Assembly (NCBI RefSeq): GCF_004208535.1
Contig: NZ_SGIS01000001.1
Coordinates: 186,001-250,000 of the forward strand
DNA: 64,000 bases
Reading direction: 5' to 3'
Source of the DNA: Sphingomonas populi
Lineage (GTDB): Bacteria > Pseudomonadota > Alphaproteobacteria > Sphingomonadales > Sphingomonadaceae
In this document: positions 44,066 through 53,091 of the stretch, piece after piece
Position numbering within the stretch: position 1 is the first letter of the stretch
Layout of the letters: the number at the start of each line of letters is the position of its first letter
Position numbers and translations under genes: made by a program
Notes under the pieces: model-generated
Databases searched by the model: none
What the model was told of the DNA's origin: nothing
Seen by the model: the letters and a program-made list of their open reading frames with translations, nothing else

Positions 44066-45823
44066 GTGGCCGAGAAAAGTGGAGCCGATATCCTGATCGA
44101 GACGCTGTGCGATCTCGGTGTGGAGATCGTGTTCGGCTACCCGGGTGGAGCGGTGTTGCCGATTTACGACGCGATGTTCCGGTCGGGCCGGATCAAGCAC
44201 ATCCTCGTCCGCCACGAACAGGCGGCGACGCATGCCGCCGAGGGTTATGCCCGTTCGACCGGCAAGTGCGGTGTCGTGCTCGTCACGTCGGGTCCGGGTG
44301 CGACCAACGCCGTCACCGGCATCACCGACGCGCTGATGGATTCGATCCCGATGGTCGTGCTGACCGGACAGGTGCCGACCGCGCTGATCGGCACCGATGC
44401 CTTCCAGGAGGCCGACACGGTCGGCATCACGCGGCATTGCTCGAAGCACAATTACCTCGTCAAAGATCCGGCCAAGCTGGCGGAGACCATCAAGGAGGCG
44501 TTCCATATCGCCACCTCGGGCCGCCCCGGCCCGGTTGTGGTCGATATCCCCAAGGACGTGCAGGTCGCGACCGCGCGCTACGTCAAGACGCCCGCCGCAA
44601 CCACCGCGACGGTCCACAAGACCTATCGCCCGCAGGTGAAGGCCGACCCGGCGCTGATCGAGCAGGCGGTGGACATGCTGGCGGCGGCGGAACGGCCGAT
44701 CCTGTATACCGGCGGCGGCATCATCAACGCCGGTCCAGGCGCGAGCCAGGTGCTGCGCGAGCTGGCCAAGATCACCGGCGCGCCGGTCACCTCGACGCTG
44801 ATGGGGCTGGGCGCGCTGCCCGCCTCGTCGCCGCAGTGGCTGGGCATGCTCGGCATGCACGGCACTTACGAAGCCAATCACGCGATGAACCAGGCCGATC
44901 TGATCCTGTGTATCGGCGCGCGCTTCGATGACCGCGTGACCGGGCGGCTCGACGCGTTCAGCCCGAACAGCCGCAAGGTTCACATCGATATCGATCGCTC
45001 GTCGATCAACAAGAACGTCCGTGTCGATCTCGCGATCGTCGCCGATGCCGGCCGCGCGCTGGAGGATCTGGTGCGCGTGTACAAGGCGCGGCGGCATCCT
45101 AAGCCCGATCTGGCCGACTGGTGGCAGCGGATCGAGACGTGGCGCGCGGTCAAGAGCCTCGGCTTCCCGCCCTCCACCAAGGAGATCATGCCGCAGCAGG
45201 CGATCCGCTCGCTGTGGGAGGCGACGCACCACCGCAACCCGATCATCACCACCGAGGTCGGCCAGCATCAGATGTGGGCGGCGCAGCACTTCGATTTCGA
45301 AGGGCCGAACAAGTGGCTGACGAGCGGCGGCCTCGGCACGATGGGCTATGGCCTGCCCGCCGCGATCGGCGCGCAGCTCGGCAATCCGGGTGCGCTCGTC
45401 ATCGACATCGCCGGTGAGGCCTCGATCCAGATGAACATCCAGGAGCTCGGCACGGCGACTCAATACCGGCTGCCGGTCAAGATCTTCATCCTCAACAACC
45501 AATATATGGGGATGGTCCGCCAGTGGCAGGAGCTGACCTATTCGAGCCGCTATTCGGAGAGCTATTCGGACGCGCTGCCCGATTTCGTGCGGCTGGGCGA
45601 GGCTTATGGCTGGAAGGGCATCCGCATCGAGGGGCCGGACCAGCTCGACGACGGCATCGCCGACATGCTCGGCTATGACGGCCCGGTGATCGTCGATTGC
45701 CGTGTCGCACAGCTCGCCAATTGCTTCCCGATGATCCCGAGCGGTGCCGCGCATACCGACATGCTGCTCTATTCGAGCGAAGTGTCGGGCGAGATGGACG
45801 ACCGCGCGAAAGCGCTGGTGTGA
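44066..45823 (+). CDS. ilvB: Acetolactate synthase large subunit
   Basis: It makes acetolactate or acetohydroxybutyrate from pyruvate, the first common step of branched-chain amino acid synthesis. The 585-residue ThDP enzyme has GADILIETLCDLGVEIVFGYPGGAVLPIYDA with the catalytic Glu in VRHEQAATHAAEGYARSTG. The ThDP-binding segment DIAGEASIQMNIQELGTA and NNQYMGMVRQWQ follow. Usual family members read GDGS-like at the first of these; here it is GEAS. The start is GTG at 44066, 7 bases after AAAGGAG. Confidence 0.97.
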   Translation: MAEKSGADILIETLCDLGVEIVFGYPGGAVLPIYDAMFRSGRIKHILVRHEQAATHAAEGYARSTGKCGVVLVTSGPGATNAVTGITDALMDSIPMVVLTGQVPTALIGTDAFQEADTVGITRHCSKHNYLVKDPAKLAETIKEAFHIATSGRPGPVVVDIPKDVQVATARYVKTPAATTATVHKTYRPQVKADPALIEQAVDMLAAAERPILYTGGGIINAGPGASQVLRELAKITGAPVTSTLMGLGALPASSPQWLGMLGMHGTYEANHAMNQADLILCIGARFDDRVTGRLDAFSPNSRKVHIDIDRSSINKNVRVDLAIVADAGRALEDLVRVYKARRHPKPDLADWWQRIETWRAVKSLGFPPSTKEIMPQQAIRSLWEATHHRNPIITTEVGQHQMWAAQHFDFEGPNKWLTSGGLGTMGYGLPAAIGAQLGNPGALVIDIAGEASIQMNIQELGTATQYRLPVKIFILNNQYMGMVRQWQELTYSSRYSESYSDALPDFVRLGEAYGWKGIRIEGPDQLDDGIADMLGYDGPVIVDCRVAQLANCFPMIPSGAAHTDMLLYSSEVSGEMDDRAKALV

Positions 45824-45844
45824 TGACGTTCATCGCTAAGGCTG

Positions 45845-45953
45845 CTCCCCTCCCTGAAAGGGAGGGGCCGGGGGTGGGTCGGTCCGAGAGGAACCGTTTC
45901 GCCCGCCCCATACCCACCCACCCCCGTCCCCTCCCTTTCAGGGAGGGGTGAAG
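45845..45953. repeat. Inverted repeat between ilvB and ilvN
   Basis: Arms of CCCCTCCCTGAAAGGGAGGGG type begin and end the unit, with GGGGGTGGGT and ACCCACCCCC facing each other inside. It is non-coding and sits inside the ilv operon, so it may modulate the ilvB/ilvN transcript ratio. Confidence 0.8.
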
Positions 45954-45961
45954 GTTCGGCC

Positions 45962-46477
45962 ATGCACATCCAGCAACAAACCGCAGAACGGCACACGCTC
46001 GCCGTCATCGTCGATAACGAACCCGGCATCCTCGCGCGGATCGCGGGGCTGTTCACCGCGCGCGGCTATAATATCGAGAGCCTGACCGTCTCGGAGATCA
46101 CCGAGGACAAGGCGGTCAGCCGGATCACCATCGTCACCTCGGCCAGCCCGCCGGTGCTCGAACAGATCGTCGCGCAGCTCGACCGGCTGGTGCCCGTCCA
46201 CAAGGTCCGCGACCTGACGGCGGAGGGCGACCATGTCGAGCGCGAGCTGGCGCTGGTCAAGGTGCGCGGCACCGGCGACCACCGCATCGAAGCGTTGCGC
46301 CTCGCCGAGGTGTACCGCGCGCGTGTCGTCGATGCGACCATCTCCAGCTTCGTGTTCGAGGTGACCGGCGGCATCGACAAGATCGACAAGTTCGTGACGC
46401 TGATGAGCGAGGTCGGGCTGATCGAAGTCGCCCGCACCGGCATCGTCGCGATCTCGCGCGGCAAGGACGCCGCTTAG
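45962..46477 (+). CDS. ilvN: Acetolactate synthase small subunit
   Basis: The 171-residue regulatory subunit confers valine feedback inhibition. Its N-terminal ACT domain is ERHTLAVIVDNEPGILARIAGLFTARGYNIESLTV. The second half has LVKVRGTGDHRIEALRLAEVYRARVVDA. It follows ilvB after the inverted repeat. Length fits the short IlvH/IlvN class. Confidence 0.96.
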   Translation: MHIQQQTAERHTLAVIVDNEPGILARIAGLFTARGYNIESLTVSEITEDKAVSRITIVTSASPPVLEQIVAQLDRLVPVHKVRDLTAEGDHVERELALVKVRGTGDHRIEALRLAEVYRARVVDATISSFVFEVTGGIDKIDKFVTLMSEVGLIEVARTGIVAISRGKDAA

Positions 46478-46483
46478 CTATAA

Positions 46484-47666
<1,183 letters not shown>

Positions 47667-47680
47667 TCTGAAATCCCTAC

Positions 47681-47760
47681 CCATTCGTGTCGAGCGAAGT
47701 CGAGACAGCCCGCGCTACAGGCGTGGGGCTGCCTCTCGACTTCGTTCGGGACGAACGGGG
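47681..47760. repeat. Palindromic repeat downstream of ilvC
   Basis: Arms TCGAGCGAAGTCGAGACAG and CTGCCTCTCGACTTCGTTCG face each other, with outer CCATTCGT and ACGAACGG. It shares words with the repeats at 10542 and 42993. It follows ilvC directly and may end or stabilise the ilv transcript. Confidence 0.8.
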
Positions 47761-47858
47761 ATGGCAGCACGATCGCGAAACGATCCGTTGCCAACTCTGG
47801 CTTTGTCTTGAACAGCTTACATCGCCAAATGCGCGTCTCCCCATCGGAGACCACCCCA

Positions 47859-48464
47859 ATGCGCCTTGCTCTTACCGCGCTACTCGCCCTCGCGGCGACG
47901 CCCGCCCTCGCCCAGTCTGACGTCGGCCCTGGCACCGCCAATCCCGCACAGGTCGCCGCCGGCACCTATGCGATTGATCCGCTCCACTCGCAGGTGCTGT
48001 TCACCGTCAAGCACATGGGCTTCACCTTCTATAGCGGCCAATTCACCGAGCCGACCGGCACGCTGGTGCTCGATCCCAAAAAGCCCGCTGCCGACAAGGT
48101 CGATATCAGCTTCCCGACCAACAAGGCCGTCACCACGGTCGCGCATCTGAACGAGCATCTCGCCTCGGACCAGTTCCTCGATTCGGCCAAGTTCCCGACC
48201 GCGCGCTTCGTCTCGACCAAGGTGACGGTCAGCGGCACCAAGGCGACGATCGCGGGCACGCTGACGCTGCATGGCGTGACGCGGCCGGTGGTGCTCGATG
48301 CGCGCTTTGTCGGCGGCGGTGTCAACCCGATGAGCAAGAAGCCGACGATCGGCTTCCAGGCGACCACCACGATCAAGCGCAGTGATTACGGCGTGACCTT
48401 CCTCGCCGATCTCGTTTCGGATAGCGTACCGCTCACCATCAACGCTGCATTCGAGGCACAATGA
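47859..48464 (+). CDS. YceI-family periplasmic protein
   Basis: The 201-residue protein has a signal peptide (MRLALTALLALAATPALAQ). The YceI lipocalin-like domain has GTYAIDPLHSQVLFTVKHMGFTFYSGQF near the N-terminus and GTLTLHGVTRPVVLDA later. The family binds isoprenoid-type lipids. The start is ATG at 47859, 8 bases after GGAGA. It overlaps the next gene by 4 bases (ATGA). Confidence 0.93.
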   Translation: MRLALTALLALAATPALAQSDVGPGTANPAQVAAGTYAIDPLHSQVLFTVKHMGFTFYSGQFTEPTGTLVLDPKKPAADKVDISFPTNKAVTTVAHLNEHLASDQFLDSAKFPTARFVSTKVTVSGTKATIAGTLTLHGVTRPVVLDARFVGGGVNPMSKKPTIGFQATTTIKRSDYGVTFLADLVSDSVPLTINAAFEAQ

Positions 48465-49081
48465 CCGATACGCCGTCCGAAGAGACCGAGGGCCGGCCCG
48501 GCGTTGGCCGCGTCGAAGCGTTTTCGGACGGCGTTATCGCCATCATCGTGACGATCATGGTGCTGGAGCTTCACCCGCCGATTTCGGAGGGAATGGCGAA
48601 GCTGTGGACCTTGTGGCCGGTGTTCCTCGCCTATGTGCTGAGCTACGCCTATGTCGCGATCTATTGGGTGAACCATCACCGACTGTTCGGCCACGCCACG
48701 CATGTCACCAATGGTCTGCTGTGGTCGAACATCCTGCTGCTGTTCGCGCTGTCGCTGGTGCCGTTCTCGACCTCATACCTCGGCGAACATCATTTCAACC
48801 GCGAAGCAACCTGGCTGTACCTCGCCACGATGCTGCTGCCATCGGTCGCCTATGCATGGCTGCAAGCGACGATCCGCCACACCGGCAAGCGCGGCCCCGC
48901 CGCCGAACGTTTCTATGCCGCCAGCACGCGCAAGGGCTGGGCGGCGGCGCTGATCTACGCGCTCGGCATCCCGCTGACCTTCGTGTCGCCGTGGCTTGGC
49001 ATCGGCTGTGCCGCGCTGGTGGCGGTGCTGTGGTTCCTGCCGCAGAGCCGGATCGACGCGCTGTTCGCGCCCGCTCGCTGA
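48461..49081 (+). CDS. TMEM175-family (DUF1211) ion-channel-like protein
   Basis: The 206-residue inner-membrane protein has six predicted spans. The family motif RVEAFSDGVIAIIVTIMVLEL marks the first span, and VNHHRLFGHATHVTNGLLWSN lies near residue 70. Bacterial TMEM175 homologues are potassium-permeable channels. It overlaps the yceI stop by 4 bases, so both are probably cotranscribed. Confidence 0.9.
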   Translation: MTDTPSEETEGRPGVGRVEAFSDGVIAIIVTIMVLELHPPISEGMAKLWTLWPVFLAYVLSYAYVAIYWVNHHRLFGHATHVTNGLLWSNILLLFALSLVPFSTSYLGEHHFNREATWLYLATMLLPSVAYAWLQATIRHTGKRGPAAERFYAASTRKGWAAALIYALGIPLTFVSPWLGIGCAALVAVLWFLPQSRIDALFAPAR

Positions 49082-49104
49082 ACGACCGCCCGCGCGAATT
49101 TCGC

Positions 49105-49197
49105 ATGATGAGGCTGGACAGTCTCCCCTGCCCCACGCTATCGGGCCAGACGATGACGATCGGGATCGCCCTGCTGCTTCGACTTACGCGCCCTTAG
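49105..49197 (+). CDS. Leucine-rich leader peptide upstream of leuA
   Basis: A short frame from ATG 49105 encodes 30 residues and ends MTIGIALLLRLTRP before TAG at 49195. An internal ATG at 49153 would give only the last 14. Leu codons CTG CTG CTT CGA CTT stand just before the stop, as in attenuation leaders. A large hairpin (49196-49202 with 49238-49244, plus an inner GTGCG/CGCAC stem) overlaps the stop codon. No T-tract is seen, so the mode of control is uncertain. Confidence 0.55.
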   Translation: MMRLDSLPCPTLSGQTMTIGIALLLRLTRP

Positions 49198-49258
49198 GCG
49201 CGACTGTCACCGTGCGCGGGCTTGGCCCCACGCACACCGCGCCTGAGGGCCAAAGCCA
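49196..49258 (+). promoter_or_regulatory. Possible leuA attenuator structure
   Basis: The outer stem AGGCGCG/CGCGCCT (49196-49202 with 49238-49244) competes with a pairing between GGCTTGGCCC (about 49219-49228) and GGGCCAAAGCC (about 49247-49257). Mutually exclusive stems beside a Leu-codon run are the hallmark of attenuation. No T-tract follows either stem. Confidence 0.4.
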
Positions 49259-49287
49259 TCCCGTCCCTTCAGCCAGCGAGAAACATT

Positions 49288-50949
49288 ATGCTGCGCGATC
49301 CTTCGACCAAATACCGACCTTTTCCGCAGATCGACCTGCCCAACCGCGAATGGCCTTCGCGCACCATCACCAAGCCGCCGCGCTGGCTCTCGACCGATTT
49401 GCGCGACGGCAACCAGGCGCTCATCGACCCGATGGACGCCGAGAAGAAGACGCGGATGTTCGATCTGCTCGTCAAGGTCGGCCTCAAGGAGATCGAGGTC
49501 GGCTTCCCGAGCGCGGGCGCGACGGAGTTCGATTTCATCTCCGGGCTGGTCAAGACCGGCCGCATCCCCGACGACGTGACGGTGCAGGTGCTGACCCAGT
49601 CGCGTCGCGACCTGATCCAGACCAGCTTCGAAAGCCTGCGTGGCGCGCCCAAGGCGATCGTCCACCTGTACAATGCGGTCAGCCCGGCGTGGCGCAAGAT
49701 CGTGTTCGGCCTGACCCGCGAGCAGATCAAGCAGATCGCGATCGACGGTGCCAAGATCCTGCGCGACTGCGCCGCCGCGCAGCCCGACACCGACTGGCAT
49801 TTCGAATATAGCCCCGAGACGTTTTCCACCGCCGAACTCGATTTCTCGGTGGAGGTTTGCGAGGCGGTGATGGACGTGCTGCGCCCGACGCCCGAGCATA
49901 AGCTGATCCTCAACCTGCCCGCCACGGTCGAGTGCGCGACGCCCAACATCTATGCCGACCAGATCGAATGGTTCGGCAAGCATATCCGTAACCGCGATTC
50001 GATCGCGATCAGCCTGCACACCCACAACGATCGCGGCACCGGGGTCGCGGCGGCGGAACTCGGGCTGATGGCGGGTGCGGACCGTGTCGAGGGCTGTCTG
50101 CTCGGCAATGGCGAGCGCACCGGCAATTGCGATCTCGTGACGGTCGCGCTCAACATGTACACGCAAGGGCTGTCGCCGGGGCTGGACCTGTCCGACATCG
50201 ACGAGGTGGTCAACACCATCACCTATTGCACGCAACTGCCCGTGCATCCGCGCACGCCGTATGCGGGCGATCTGGTGTTCACCGCTTTCTCGGGCAGCCA
50301 TCAGGACGCGATCAAGAAGGGCTTCGCGTCGCAGGAAGCGCGCAACGACGAGCTGTGGGAAGTCCCCTACCTGCCGATCGACCCCGCCGATCTCGGCCGC
50401 AGCTACGAGGCGGTGATCCGCGTCAATTCGCAAAGCGGCAAGGGCGGCGTCGCCTGGGTGATCGAGCAGGACAAGGGGCTGAAGCTGCCCAAGCGGCTCC
50501 AGGCCGACTTCAGCCGCCACGTCCAGGCACTCGCAGACGAGACCAGCCGCGAACTCAACGCCGCCGACATCTGGGGGCAGTTCGAGAAGAGCTATCTGGC
50601 GAAGGCGGACGACCGGTTCGTGCTCGGCGCGTATGATGAGACGCGCGGTCCCAATGGCGACCGCATCTTCGCCGGCGATATCGAAGTGGCGGGCGAGCAT
50701 CATTCGGTGAGCGGGCGCGGCAACGGCCTGATTTCGAGCGTGGTCGCGGCGATCCGAGACGAGTTCGGGGTTGATCTCGAAGTCGCCGATTATGTCGAAC
50801 ATGCGATCGGCAAGGGATCGGACGTCCGTGCGGCCGCCTATGTCGAATGCCGCACCGACGACGGGCGAACGGTGTGGGGCGTGGGTATCGACGAGGATAT
50901 CGCCACGGCCTCCGTGCGCGCGGTGCTGAGCGCGGCGAACCGGGCGTAA
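49288..50949 (+). CDS. leuA: 2-isopropylmalate synthase
   Basis: It condenses ketoisovalerate with acetyl-CoA, the first leucine-specific step. The 553-residue length fits the long (class II, LeuA2) form. The catalytic region [17 protein letters not shown] and the metal-binding [18 protein letters not shown] are present. [14 protein letters not shown] and a C-terminal regulatory domain follow. The start is ATG at 49288; earlier in-frame codons lie in the leader. It stands apart from ilvC but in the same direction. Confidence 0.97.
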   Translation: MLRDPSTKYRPFPQIDLPNREWPSRTITKPPRWLSTDLRDGNQALIDPMDAEKKTRMFDLLVKVGLKEIEVGFPSAGATEFDFISGLVKTGRIPDDVTVQVLTQSRRDLIQTSFESLRGAPKAIVHLYNAVSPAWRKIVFGLTREQIKQIAIDGAKILRDCAAAQPDTDWHFEYSPETFSTAELDFSVEVCEAVMDVLRPTPEHKLILNLPATVECATPNIYADQIEWFGKHIRNRDSIAISLHTHNDRGTGVAAAELGLMAGADRVEGCLLGNGERTGNCDLVTVALNMYTQGLSPGLDLSDIDEVVNTITYCTQLPVHPRTPYAGDLVFTAFSGSHQDAIKKGFASQEARNDELWEVPYLPIDPADLGRSYEAVIRVNSQSGKGGVAWVIEQDKGLKLPKRLQADFSRHVQALADETSRELNAADIWGQFEKSYLAKADDRFVLGAYDETRGPNGDRIFAGDIEVAGEHHSVSGRGNGLISSVVAAIRDEFGVDLEVADYVEHAIGKGSDVRAAAYVECRTDDGRTVWGVGIDEDIATASVRAVLSAANRA

Positions 50950-50950
50950 A

Positions 50951-51088
50951 GATCCTCCCCACGCAGTGGGGAGGGGAACCAGCCGCAGGCTGGTGGAGGG
51001 GGGCTTCCACAAGCGATATCGCTTGTGGAAGCCCCCCTCCACCACTCGCTTCGCTTGCGGTCCCCCTCCCCGTGCCGGGGAGGATCAA
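50951..51088. repeat. Nested palindromic element downstream of leuA
   Basis: The centre, 50991-51044, is a perfect 54-bp palindrome with no loop, built around CTTCCACAAGCGATATCGC. Outer arms GATCCTCCCC and GGGGAGGATC close the unit, and short CCTCCCC/GGGGAGG hairpins stand inside each end. No gene is present. It lies between convergent leuA and folB, where it could terminate both transcripts. Confidence 0.9.
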
Positions 51089-51092
51089 AAGG

Positions 51093-51476
51093 TTAGCGCC
51101 GCCGCACCACCTCGCACCCGACGCGTGCGTCGGGATAGATATCGGTCTTCATCGTCCGCACGCGCACGCCGGCGATACGCGGATCGACCAGCGCGAGCGC
51201 GGCGATTTCGTCGCAGAGCGTTTCCTGCAATTCGAAGTGGCGCGACGCGGCCAGCGCGAGGATGCGTTCGCGCAGGAAATCGTAATCGACCACCGCGTCG
51301 ATGCGGTCCTCAGGCGCGGCATCGCCATAATCGCAGTGGAGCCACACGTTGACCAGCACGCGCTGCGGCGCGGCGCGCTCGACCGGGTGGATGCCGAGGC
51401 CGATCATCACCTCCAGCGCCTCCAACAGCACGGTATAGGTCGCCCGGCCCCCGCCGCTGTCGCCGAAATCAGTCAA
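51093..51476 (-). CDS. folB: Dihydroneopterin aldolase
   Basis: It cleaves dihydroneopterin in folate synthesis. The 127-residue protein has the FolB core LEALEVMIGLGIHPVE, an acidic stretch AVVDYDFLRERILAL and the Glu-containing HFELQETLCDEIAALAL. It overlaps the upstream SDR gene by 8 bases and closes the folE-SDR-folB unit. Confidence 0.9.
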   Translation of the reverse strand: MTDFGDSGGGRATYTVLLEALEVMIGLGIHPVERAAPQRVLVNVWLHCDYGDAAPEDRIDAVVDYDFLRERILALAASRHFELQETLCDEIAALALVDPRIAGVRVRTMKTDIYPDARVGCEVVRRR

Positions 51477-52236
51477 GCGCGCGCTCCCGGGTTGCGAACA
51501 TCACGTCGCTGTCGCGGGTGATGAAGCGCTGGCCGCAATCGACGAACACATTCTGGCCGGTGATGCTCGGGCACTCCAGCAACCACGCCACCGTGCCAGC
51601 GATATCCTCGGCGGCGACCGGGCGGCGCAGCAGATTGTCGCGGGCCACCGCATGAAATTCTTGCGGAGACTGGTCATGGCTGGTCATCGTCAGCCCCGGC
51701 GACACCGCGTTGACACGCACGCGCGGCGCGAGCGCTTGCGCCAGCATCACCGTCGCGCTGTCGAGCGCGGTCTTACTGAGCGAGTAGGAGAAGAAATCGG
51801 GGTTGAGGTTGGCGATCTTCTGGTCGAGCACGTTGACCACCGCGCCGTCCGCCAGCCCGTCCTGTCGCGCCAATGCCGTCGCCAGCGCGACCGGCCCGGC
51901 GAGGTTGGTCCGCATCATCGTCGCGAACAGATCGGCGTTCTCATGCGGGGGGCGGTCGAAATCGAACAGCGAGGCGCAATTGACCAGCCCGTCGATCACG
52001 CGCCCCGCCGCCCTGCCCGCGTCGGCGAACAGGCGGTTGGGGTCATCGGATATGTCACCGTGGATCAGCGACACCTCGGCACCGCCGGAGCGTAGCTCGG
52101 CGGCGAGCGCCTCGGCATCCTCAGCAGACTGGAAATGGTGGAGCACGACCCGATGCCCGCCCGCCGCGAGCCGGCGCGCGATCGCCGCGCCGATCCGCCG
52201 CGCGGCGCCGGTCACCAGCACAGTGCGGAGCATCAC
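51469..52236 (-). CDS. SDR oxidoreductase, pteridine-reductase-like (FolM type)
   Basis: The 255-residue protein has the NADP-binding VLVTGAARRIGAAIARRLA. The Arg after Ala-Ala is typical of pteridine reductases. Catalytic YSLSKTALDSA and NAVSPGLTMTSHD follow. Its place between folE and folB supports reduction of dihydropterins or dihydrofolate, as with FolM. No folA is in the window. The activity is inferred from context. Confidence 0.85.
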   Translation of the reverse strand: MMLRTVLVTGAARRIGAAIARRLAAGGHRVVLHHFQSAEDAEALAAELRSGGAEVSLIHGDISDDPNRLFADAGRAAGRVIDGLVNCASLFDFDRPPHENADLFATMMRTNLAGPVALATALARQDGLADGAVVNVLDQKIANLNPDFFSYSLSKTALDSATVMLAQALAPRVRVNAVSPGLTMTSHDQSPQEFHAVARDNLLRRPVAAEDIAGTVAWLLECPSITGQNVFVDCGQRFITRDSDVMFATRERALD

Positions 52237-52238
52237 GA

Positions 52239-52865
52239 TCAGCCCTTGAGGCCGATCAGCGACAGCACTTCCTTGCGGCTGCGCTCATCATCGCGGAACA
52301 CGCCCATCATCCGGCTGGTGGTCATCGTCACGCCGGGGGTACGCACGCCACGCGCGGACATGCAGGCGTGGTTCGCCTCGATCACCACCGCCACGCCGAG
52401 CGGCTTGAGATTCTTCCAGATGCAATCCGCGACCTCGGCGGTGAGCCGTTCCTGCACTTGCAAGCGGCGCGCGAAGGCGTGCAGCACCCGCGCCAGCTTG
52501 GAAATGCCGACCACGTAATTGCCCGGCAGATAGGCGATGTGCGCCTTGCCGATGATCGGCGCCATGTGATGCTCGCAATGCGACTGGAACGGAATGTCCT
52601 TGAGCAGAACGATCTCGTCATAGCCGCCGACCTCCTCGAACACGCGCGAGAGGTGGTGGGCGGGATCATCGGCATAGCCGGCGCAATATTCCTTCCAGGC
52701 GCGCGCGACGCGTCTGGGCGTGTCGATCAGCCCTTCGCGCGTGGGATCATCGCCTGCCCAGCGGATCAACGTCCGCACCGCTTCGGCGACATCATCGGGA
52801 ACCGCGATTTTACCGTCACTCTCAAATAGGTCGCCCGAGTTCGCTACGTCGGTCCGCTCACTCAT
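52239..52865 (-). CDS. folE: GTP cyclohydrolase I
   Basis: It converts GTP to dihydroneopterin triphosphate, the first step of folate synthesis. The 208-residue type I enzyme has DDPTREGLIDTPRRVARAWKEY. The zinc ligands are in PFQSHCEHHMAPIIGKAHIAYLP and HACMSARGV. LARVLHAFARRLQVQERLT is the usual C-terminal segment. It is first in the folE-SDR-folB unit. Confidence 0.98.
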   Translation of the reverse strand: MSERTDVANSGDLFESDGKIAVPDDVAEAVRTLIRWAGDDPTREGLIDTPRRVARAWKEYCAGYADDPAHHLSRVFEEVGGYDEIVLLKDIPFQSHCEHHMAPIIGKAHIAYLPGNYVVGISKLARVLHAFARRLQVQERLTAEVADCIWKNLKPLGVAVVIEANHACMSARGVRTPGVTMTTSRMMGVFRDDERSRKEVLSLIGLKG

Positions 52866-53091
52866 CCTAAATCCTTCACAAGTCCCGACATCGTTCCGAT
52901 CGCCACCGACAAGCCGACCATTTCAACCATTTTGATCGAAATAGTATCTCATCCTAAACGATCTCGGACTTTTACCGCGATACTCTTCTGATCCATTGAC
53001 GTGTAAATCGCTGGCGCGCTACCCCGACTATGGGAAACAGGAAGAGTGACCGGCCAGACAGGCAGGCGCGCAAAAAGGGTCGTCATCCACG

